A stretch of DNA of 64,000 nucleotides from Lumnitzera littorea (taxonomy: Eukaryota; Streptophyta; Magnoliopsida; Myrtales; Combretaceae), in NCBI GenBank assembly GCA_024138015.1, contig JAMXBB010000009.1:13084445-13148444 (forward strand). The letters are read 5' to 3'. This document shows positions 56,115 to 64,000 of the stretch, one piece after another. The translations under genes and the position numbers were made by a program. Position 1 is the stretch's first letter; every line of letters begins with the position of its first letter. The notes under the pieces were generated by a model that was not told where the DNA came from, did no database searches, and saw only the letters and a list, made by a program, of their open reading frames with translations.

Positions 56115-57845
56115 TAACAGGAATCAGATCATCTAACTCTTGACCTGCGCCCTAACTCGAAGGCTAGAAAGCATGGCCAAGTGAATTCTTTCCTTAAGAC
56201 CCACCACCGATTATGGGAATCAAGCTACGAGGCCCCTGACCTGTAGCTGGGCTCGAAGACTGGAGGGGTTAGCATAACAAATCCTTATGTTCCAACCAAC
56301 CCCTACCGAAGTCAAGTACCTCCTTGTTAAGGCCAAGTACCTCCTTACCGAGTCACCTCTAATGCTATGCCGTATGACCGCTCATTATTGTGTGGCATGC
56401 CAAGTTAACGATTATTCACTGTTACCGAGTCGACCAATTACTTGTCCTCTTCCTTATCGAAAAGCCGAAAGAGAAAGCCAGACTGACTAGGCCATCCCTA
56501 CTCAGACAAACCCACGCATTTGTACTTTTTGTCCACATCTCTTAACGACATCGCCAATGCCACATCGCCACGTGTACAGTATCACATGCAGAATCTATAA
56601 CACCAACGATTATTTTCCTTATATATTCATTTTTTCCCCTTTATAACATGTACATTGCCCTCCTTAGGAAATGTCTTTTTGTCTTTTCCCTTTTAGGTAA
56701 GCTGCCCTAGTTTGCAAGTATAAATACCTTTGTACTTGTAGTTGTAAGACATCAGATAATTTTCAATACGCTTTTGAGTACCTTCTTCCCGGCATAAACA
56801 CTATTATTTACTCTCGGCATCACTCTTATCTTTTCTCTTAAGCAAGATTAGGTGGCGAGTAATCTCATTGGACCAATTTGTGTGTTACACCATATTGTGC
56901 CATGAGTCTTTGAAAGTTCCATTGGTGTGTCATATCCTCTAGATCTGTTTGTAAGTTTTGCTTACTACCTTTCCCTATTAACTCTTTTTGAGCTTTCTGT
57001 AAGCTCAGACCCATTCAGTGACCGGCCTTGTTTGTTCTTGATCACGGTTCACATCAACTAAAAAGTCCAAGTTACTACAATCTACAAACCTGATGCCCTA
57101 GTCGAATTCAACCATGTCGTATTTATCATTCATCTCCAACTACCAACCTAAATTGTACTTGAACATCAACTCGGCTCATCCAACCATCAACTTAGCTAAC
57201 CTAAATCTAAGTCATATTTTGGAAGAATTATTTGTTTGACTTAGCATAGCTAACCTATGACCCTTACTCAGCACTTCAGCTCAATAGAAATCAAACTGAT
57301 TATATAGAATTGTCTTTTTTGCTAGAAAGTTATCCATCCATAATGAGTTATGTATCCGAACAACCATATGATAAAATCCTCCATACAAGATGCTCATTTT
57401 GTTGTGTTTTCAATTGTACCCTTATTATTCCTTATACATTACTTCTTTTAGATAATACTATTTTAGTCTTTTCCATTTTTAGGTAAGTTGCCATAGTTTT
57501 TCAAGTATAAATACTCGAGTTACATGTAGCTACAATGATCTCATCATTGTCATCAATATACTTAATATACTTCTTTGTGAACGTTGCTTTTGTTAGCTTG
57601 TTTACTTACTTCACTCTTATATTAACCTTTAAGTAGGGCTAGGTAATGAGTAACCTCACTAGATTACCTCGTACGTTATATTGAGTTGTACCATAAGTCC
57701 TTAGAAGTTTCATTGGTGCGTTATATCTTGTGGAGCTATTCGTGGGTTTGCTTATGTTTTACTTTTTTTGTTGTTTTCATACCTATTCAAGCTTATACCC
57801 ACCCTTGCATCTGACCTTATTAGTCCTTGGCCCCGGTCCACATCA
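56115..57845 (+). repeat. P1 5' LTR (family A), interrupted
   Basis: The left part is 56115-56210 (TAACAGGAATCAG for TGATAGGAATCAG) and the right part 57057-57845, ending CGGTCCACATCA. Together they give about 880 bp, collinear with S1. A TATA-like AAGTATAAATACTCG lies near 57505. The interruption is exactly one family B LTR plus a target duplication. Confidence 0.8.
56211..57056 (+). repeat. Solo LTR of gypsy family B inside the P1 LTR
   Basis: It runs from TTATGGGAATCAAG to CGGTTCACATCA, 846 bp. It is flanked by accga (56206-56210) and actaa (57057-57061): the same target with CG changed to TA. S1 read through the same point (CCACCATTGAGGAGTC at about 15986) confirms the empty site. It is collinear with the M2 LTRs (shared TTTTGTCCACATCT, GATTATTTTCCTTATATATTC, ATAAATACC). 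Confidence 0.85.
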
Positions 57846-57848
57846 TTT

Positions 57849-58101
57849 TGATATCAGAGTGGAGGTTTTGTTTGGGTAAGTTCGCATAAGTTAAAGGGTG
57901 TTGTAGTTGCTTTTGTGTATACCTTGTTTTGAATACTCGAAAATAGAACAAGTTTCAGTTAGGTTTATTGTTCTTTGGAGGAGTTGCTATGTTCACAAAT
58001 CAGTTGAACCTTCATGAAGGACAAAAGTGTGTTTGTTTGGCATGAAGAACTGTATTTGTTGTTTCTTAGAATCTAAGTTGTTATTGAGTTTATCAAAGAA
58101 A
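57849..58101 (+). other. P1 PBS and leader
   Basis: TGATATCAGAG (57849-57859) is one base off the initiator tRNA-Met complement TGGTATCAGAG. The same three-to-four-base gap to the LTR is seen in M2. The leader up to the gag ATG at 58102 has no coding features. Confidence 0.7.
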
Positions 58102-59225
58102 ATGACTAACCCAAATATTAACACTAGAATTGGGGATGACAATAGTGGTGTTGTCCACCATAGACGATAGCCCTAGGGCATCCCCAGGAGTATAGATGAA
58201 AGACTTGATGAAGTGGCCAATCTCTTAGTTGATTTAATTAGAGTTGTTCATACAATAGCCTATTGACTTGTTAAGGTCATTCAAAACACTCTGCAAGCTA
58301 CTTCACTTGCTAAAGGATAGAACCCAACTCAACAAGTTCAAAATGGAGGAGTAGGAGGACAAGTACGACAAATGATTGACTTGGGAGATATGGATGATGA
58401 TGAAGAAGAAGAGTATAATGAGGAAGAAGAGCAAGCTTGAGCACAAGTACCCTAAGCTACCGATTTTGTGAAGCCTCAGATTCCAAGCTTCAATAGTTCT
58501 AAGAGTGTAGATGATTATTTGGATTGGGAGGAGAAAGTTAAGCGTATCTTTGATTATTACCAGTACGAGGATCGAGAGAAGGTGAGGATTACTACTATTG
58601 AGTTCTTGGGATATGTCATAATGTAGTAGAATAACTTCCAAATCATGAGAAGATGAGAAGGATACAAAGAGGTGAATACTTGGCCTGAAATGAGGAAGAT
58701 ACTTAGAAACAAGTTCGTACTGGATACTTATTTGCAAGATACTTTTGCTCAACTTCAAGACCTGAGGTAAGGAGGTTGAATTGTTGACAAGTGTGTTCAA
58801 GAGTTTTAAATGCTTATGATCCAATGAGAAGTAGATGAGCCATCAACCAGAACGATATCTAGATTTCTTACTAGATTAAGAAATGAAATATGAGATATTA
58901 AGGAACTTTAGCATTTCACTACAATAAATGAGGCTATACGAATATCTTAACGAGTGGAGAGACAAAGAAAGAGCAGAATGTCGACTCAACCCCCAATGAG
59001 CCGACCTAGTCAATCAAGCCGACTTACCTGGGGAAGTTATCAAGTTCAGTCAAGTACCAAGTCGACCAAAAGGTTAGATGTCAAAGCTAAATAGAAGGCC
59101 GACTTGATAGTGACATATTGACTAGAACATATGAGAAGGAGTAAAGATCTGGATGGAAGACTAGCTAAATCAAGTGCTTTAAATACCAAAGATTTGAGAA
59201 CACGGCTTCTTAGCATCTGAACCAA
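58102..59225 (+). pseudogene. P1 gag, degenerate
   Basis: The start MTNPNINTRIGDDN parallels M2 gag. The capsid begins about 58465 with VKPQIPSFNSSKSVDDYLDW and continues with a VKRIFDYYQYEDREKVRI segment, the F.G..DP..YLDWE..V..IF.....ED.EKV pattern of plant gypsy gag. At about 59175 the zinc knuckle is worn (IKCFKYQRFEN, second Cys changed to Tyr). Multiple stops. The longest ORF on the opposite strand here is a shadow. Confidence 0.72.
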
Positions 59226-59850
59226 AGGACCATGATTATCAAAGAAGATGACTTGAAGATTGAAGTGGAGATCACAGATAAGGAACCAAAGCAGAAAGAA
59301 GTGGAAGATGAGACTGATGATAATGCCGACCTGATTAAAGAGGATGTGTTTACAAAGGATCTAGATAAGTTGACCCTGGTTATTCGATATGTAATGAGTT
59401 TAGAGCCCTCTATCGAGGAGGAGTAGAGAGAAAATGTATTCTACATCACCTACAAAGTAAATGATCAGGTGTATACGCTCACAGTAGATAGTAGGAGCTA
59501 CACCAATGTAGCATCCGCTTACCTAATTAAGAAACTTAGGTTGCCAACCATTCCACATCGAAAACCATATAAGTTACATTGGCTAAACGAAAAGGTAGCA
59601 CTACATGTCACACAACAAGTGCTAATGCCGATCTCAATTGAAAACTATTCTAACAAAATTCTTTATGACATGCTACCTATGTGCGCATCACATGTATTGT
59701 TAATCCAACCATGGCTTTTTGACATGAGAGATATACATGATGGATTTAGGAACACCTATGTGTTTAAGAAAGATGAGAGGAAGATTACGTTGAACCCTAT
59801 AACACTGAGTCAGGTTAGCAATTTGCAAGCTAAACTTGCGTAAGGATCAA
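59226..59850 (+). pseudogene. P1 aspartic protease, degenerate
   Basis: After an acidic linker (59232-59426) the domain is open for 124 codons (59469-59843): YTLTVDSRSYTNVAS in place of the family motif with D-G-G-S-C-T-N-V-A-S, then LIKKLRLPTIPHRKPYKLHW, VTQQVLMPISIENY and VLLIQPWLFDMRDIHDGF. The catalytic Asp is present, but both Gly of the motif are changed (D-S-R). Confidence 0.75.
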
Positions 59851-60049
59851 AGAAGGCTTTGGTGTTCAGTAGAGTCGAACTCTAAGAGGCTATTAAAGCC
59901 AACGTGCCAACTTTCTTGTTGATCAGGCTATTACTAGAGCTGAAAGAGTAAGGTGAACTACCTCTAAAAGTTTAGGAGCTACTGGATATATATGTCAACT
60001 TACTTCTTGAACAGTTGCTTGAGAGATTACCCCCTTTCTAAGGCATATA

Positions 60050-60532
60050 ACACTACATAGACTTGACACCTGGTGCTACCTTACCAAACAAGCCAATGTA
60101 TCGAATGAATCTCAAGTAAGTTGTTAAGCTCCAAAGATAAGTCAATGAACTTTTGGAAAAAGGTTATGTGAGGGAAACTCTTAGCCCCTGTGATGTACTT
60201 GTGCTCTTAATGCCGAAGAAGGATGGAACTTATCACATGTGTATGGATAGCAGAGCTGTCAACAAGATTATGATCAAGTACAGATATCATATCCCGAGAT
60301 TAGACAATATGTTGGATGAACTAAGTGGTGAGAGAGTATTCAACAAGATAAATCTGAAGTCAGGGTACTACCAAATCCGAATGAAATAAGGGGATGAGTG
60401 GAAGACTGCTTTTAAAACCCAACATAGCTTATACAAGTGGATGGTCATACCTTTCAAGCTATCAAACCCCCCAAGCACTTTCATAAGGCTTATAAAACAT
60501 GCTTTGAGAGATCTGATCAGGAAATTTATTAT
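60050..60532 (+). pseudogene. P1 reverse transcriptase, first part
   Basis: MEKGYVRETLSPCDVLVLL, MPKKDGTYHMCMDSRAVNKI, YRYHIPRLDNMLDEL and NKINLKSGYYQIRMK (60153-60389), then after a stop KTAFKTQHSLYKWMVIPFKL and ALRDLIRKF, ending at the insertion at 60532. The next codons resume at 63226. The motifs match M2 RT one for one. Confidence 0.8.
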
Positions 60533-63225
60533 TATAGACACCCTATTTTTGTCTCTCTTTTATTTCTTTCAAAATTTTTAGAATCAAATAAAGGGTCCTA
60601 AATTAGAAAAAAGTAAAAAAAAAGAAAAAGAAAAGAAAATTTAGAAAACTAAAAAAAAAAAATGGAAAATTTACAAAAAAATTAAAAATTTAGAAAAAAA
60701 TCACAAAAAATAAAAGAAAATGAAAAATTGGAAAATAGAGGATTTTAGGGAAATTTAGAAAATAATGGTAAATTATAATAAAATTTTAGATAGTTTAAGG
60801 TTTTTCTTTATATTTTTCAAAGCCTTAGTACGGAGAGAGCTGTTGGGTCTAAGCTTAGATATAAATTTAACTTAGGCTAACTTAGTTAATTGCACATATG
60901 AATAAAGCATAAGTCAACAATCTTAACGGTAAAGCACTTAGATATGACATTGGGTTTAAGTTGGGATCTTGGGCTCGAACCTCACCAAAGGTATAAAAAT
61001 ACCTTTTGTTCTTTTTCCACAAAACATATGCAACACGTCGCTACGTGTTAAAGGTTCACTATGTCACGTAGCACTAATTGATTGGGTAGTAGCTGACGTG
61101 GCACCACATGTTGAGTTGTATGGCATGACATGTGCCCTTAATGCGTTAGCTGTCCTTGCCAAGTCAAGTGCTATGTGTCACGTCAGGACACGTGGCACAA
61201 TGCCATTGGATAATACAGCTGATGTGGCGCCATATCAATGCCACGTTAGCACTTTTCTTCCTCTTTCTCCTCCTTTCCTGCATTTTCCCTAGATTTCCTT
61301 GTACGACTTTAGCTCCGAGTGCTAACTTTTTGCATATTTTTAGTTTGATTTTCTTCATGCTTTCACTAAACTAATGGTGAAATCACAAAGATCACGTAGG
61401 ATATTATGAATTAATACAAACAAACACACCCAGATTTGGTCTTTCTAAGGATTAAATGGGGTTTGAAAATTCAAAAAAAAAAAAGGAATTTTGGGGATTT
61501 ACATTCAATTTGATTTTCAACTTTCCGAGCTTAACTGAGTTGTTTTGAGTATAAATAGGGGTTGATTTGTTTGTTTCATCGGGGAATCAATCAATTCTCC
61601 ATAACACTTACTCTTAAACTCTCCCTCTCTCTTCCTTGATCACTCTCTCTCTCTCTTTGCACCACTATATCTCCCTCTCTCTTTCTCTCTAGCCAAGTTT
61701 GAACAGTCCCACCACTAAGCTAAACTCCCCACGACTTAAGCTTTTGAATGCAAATACCCCCTTCGACCGCCGTGGCCTCTAATGTTTGCCACCATCAAAC
61801 CTTGAACATTGCCCTAACTACTGCAAACCCCCCATGACGAAATATTACCCTACATCACTGCAAACCCCCCATGACAAAACACTACCCTACATTACTCTAC
61901 TACTAAAGCTGAAGCCATAACTATACTCGTAGCCTCAAAAAAACATATGACACAACCATTTTTCGATCATAAACCACCCTCAACTGCCACTAACTAACTC
62001 TACCTCCACTGCCAAAGTAGCAACCATTGCTAAACGGCCACTAAACACAGTGGTGTTGGAGCAAGACCCCTCTTCATCAATCAGATTCACATGAATCTGA
62101 CCTTAGCCCCTCATTTTAGCCTATGAAACAATGTGAATTGCCCCACTAACTTACTGTAACCCTCCTCTACTCTAGACCCAAATTTTAACTTGCTCCACAA
62201 CCCGAATCCACTTCCCCAACCCAATCTGTACGCCTCAAATCTGACCTGCGCCTCCTAATTGATTTGGTCTGGCCCTATCTTTTTTTTTTATGTTGTATTT
62301 TATTTATTTATTTTGTAATTGTAACAAAAGCCAAAAGAAAATCCCAAAAAAAAAAAGAGAAAAGAAAAAGAGAAGAAAGAAAGATGGGAGAAAAAGAAAA
62401 AAGAGATGGATTAGCTTTGTTTTATTTATTTGTTTGACTAAAACTTAAATAAGAAAAAATAAATAAAATAAAGAATGATAGAAGAACAAAAATAAAATAA
62501 TAAAATAAATAGATTAGCAAATAAAAATCGTTTTATCACTTAAGAGAATCAATTTTCCAAAATAAGTAAAAATAATTAATTTTTTTTTTCCAAAATTAAG
62601 GCCCTATTTAGAAGTTTCCAAAAATAAAACTTCGATTTAATACTTTTTTATAAAATTTCTTGAAATAATCAAATCAAATTAAAAACATAAACCTGACTCA
62701 TTTTCAAAATTAAAAATCACCAACCTGCTAAATTTTCTTGAAATGAACTATGGAAAAACCAATTTTAGTAAATATGGAAAAAAATTATTTTCCCCCTTTA
62801 GTAAATAATTCTTTAAATTCTTCTTTTTCGTAAATAAATATAATTTTAGTTATTGCTTGCAAATAGACATTGTTGTTGGAAGGGTATTTGAAAAGTAAAA
62901 TTAAATTCAAAAAAGTTAAAAGTGGTACCCATTAAGACTTTAATAGGATAGCTCCTGGACTCAATATTTTGGTTTTTCAAAAACCATTTTTAGAAATTGG
63001 TTTTTTCTAATGGACCAATGGTTAGGTTAAATTGGTCCACTTAATCGATTTAACCTAGCTCTCTTTTTCTTGACTCTGGTCGAGTAGTGACTCCAAAGAA
63101 TTCTCCAAATATGTTAAAAACCAATTTTCTTTACTCTTAGTTAAGGATCAAAATTTAAATGAGTTAGAGTTTAATATTGATCGAGTTAAGGGAAGTATCA
63201 AATCGGGAAAAAATCAATTTTGACA
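60533..63225 (+). repeat. Solo LTR, 2.7 kb, inserted in P1 RT
   Basis: It runs from TATAGACACCC (for TGTAGACACCC) to CAATTTTGACA. The target duplication is attat (60528-60532) and gttgt (63226-63230), equal apart from two G-to-A changes. Removing the insertion restores the RT reading through lysine-phenylalanine to the catalytic strand. A TATA box, TATAAATAGGG, lies at 61550-61560, followed by a CT-rich stretch (61615-61700). Long A-rich runs (60600-60700, 62340-62520) hold no ORF. No internal domains, so a solo LTR is the simplest reading; the family is unidentified. Confidence 0.75.
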
Positions 63226-64000
63226 GTTGTCATCTACTTCAACAACATCCTTGTCTATAGTATAGACCTGGTAATGCATACTAACTACCTCCTTCAAGAA
63301 GTGAGATTGTTAAAAAATTTGAAGAAATGCTGTTTCTTTCAAGAAGAAGTGATCTTCTTAGACCATGTGGTTAGTGGAAAGGGATTGAGAGCAGATGAAA
63401 AGAAGGTGTAAGATATTGTTGAGTAGCCAACCCCGACTTATTGTATTGAGGTGAGAAGTTTTCATAGATTAGCATCATTCTACTGACACTTTATCCAAGC
63501 ATTCAATACCATTGTATCACCTCTAATTGAGTTGACAAAGAAGAATGTAGAGTTTAAGTATGGAGAGAAAGAGGGGAAGAGTTTTACCAACGTGAAAATG
63601 AGGTTGACCCTTGCCCCAGTCTTAGCTCTACCAAACTTTAATAGAGTATATGGGCTTAAATATAATGCATCAGGTATCGACATCAGAGTTGTCGCTTATC
63701 ATAGCGAAAAGCTTAAAAGAGCACAATTAAACTATTCCATATATGACAAAGAGCTTTTAGCCTAGATCTAAGCTCTTTACGTGTGGCAACATTATCTTTT
63801 ACCAAAAGATTTTGTCATATATACAAATAATGAGTCCTTAAGATATTTGCGGAGCTAATCTATGCTTTCCAAATGTTAAGCCAAACGGATTGAATTTTTT
63901 GAAGGATTTAACTTTGTCATTAAGTATAAGCAAGGCAAGAATAATGTAGTTGCCAATGCCTTATCAAGAAGATATGTTCTTCTCACTGAGTTGCAAACCG
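63226..64000 (+). pseudogene. P1 reverse transcriptase end and RNase H, degenerate
   Basis: It resumes with VIYFNNILVYS: the catalytic YFDD is YFNN (63235-63246), both Asp lost by G-to-A changes. Then NLKKCCFFQEEVIFLDHVVS, GKGLRADEKKV, VRSFHRLASFY and PLIELTKKNVEF. RNase H begins about 63600: LAPVLALPNFNRVYGLKYNA, VAYHSEKLKRAQLNYSIYDK, WQHYLLPKDFVIYTNNESL, RIEFFEGFNFVIKYKQGKNN and ALSRR at the window edge. Several stops. Confidence 0.82.

Larger units (their letters stand above)
56115..64000 (+). mobile_element. P1: Ty3/gypsy family A element, plus strand, runs off the window
   Basis: 5' LTR (56115-57845, interrupted by a solo LTR), PBS, gag, protease and RT, a 2.7-kb LTR inserted in RT, then the rest of RT and RNase H to the window edge. 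The coding parts align with M2 throughout. Stops and active-site changes show it is dead. It lies directly against the third aORF fragment, so it probably inserted into a Tat element. Confidence 0.82.

Noticed and set aside
58303..58824. 173-codon minus-strand ORF
   Set aside because: It lies over the P1 gag, whose plus-strand translation matches M2 gag; the Leu/Ser-rich product is a shadow.

Overview
This is nuclear DNA of a flowering plant, probably a dicot. It is AT-rich, almost entirely built of nested and decayed LTR retrotransposons, with one intact three-exon host gene. The PBS sequences (initiator tRNA-Met type TGGTATCAGAGC and TGGCGCC type), the plant TATA boxes (CTATAAATAGGG) and a dormancy/auxin-associated (DRM1/ARP family) gene all point to an angiosperm. 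I saw no rRNA, tRNA, CRISPR or bacterial features.

Layout. 1-18584: an old Ty3/gypsy element of the Tat lineage (here T1, + strand; gag, protease, RT, RNase H, second archaeal-type RNase H, integrase). It carries a gene on its opposite strand between pol and the 3' LTR (antisense ORF, aORF) and is itself hit by two very long antisense LTRs (431-3366, 9128-~12632) and a solo LTR (15896-16804). 18997-21367: the intact host gene on the minus strand, 126 aa, whose stop codon lies about 0.4 kb from the end of T1. 21541-28311: AT-rich spacer with an internally deleted LTR element (23268-24837) and a solo LTR (26578-26968). 28312-37310: a gypsy element (M1, family A, minus strand) split by a complete relative (M2, family B, 30315-36788) with both LTRs, PBS and a decayed TSD. 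37586-~43021: a SIRE-like Ty1/copia element (+), cut off inside RNase H. ~43022-51286: a second Tat element (T2, minus strand) with aORF, four 86-87 bp tandem repeats in its 3' UTR, pol, a 389-base assembly gap and the 5' LTR. 51287-55126: a candidate TIR element and a copia solo LTR. 55127-56114: a third aORF fragment. 56115-64000: another family A gypsy element (P1, +), with a family B solo LTR inside its 5' LTR and a 2.7 kb solo LTR inserted in its RT codons; it runs off the window.

Insertion order that can be read from the nesting: Tat elements are oldest; family A (S1, M1, P1) landed later, S1 inside a Tat aORF and P1 next to one; family B landed inside family A at least twice; the 2.7 kb LTR landed in P1. 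Most TSD pairs differ only by C-to-T or G-to-A changes, as expected of long-methylated, silenced plant repeats. No transposon ORF here is intact.

The most interesting signal is the Tat aORF. Three separate copies (T1, T2 and the 55 kb fragment) share a GT-AG intron at the same place (81, 81 and 85 nt). In T1, the copy that keeps its upstream end, there is also a TATA box with a pyrimidine-rich leader on the antisense strand ahead of the start codon. This looks like a spliced passenger gene carried backwards inside a retrotransposon.
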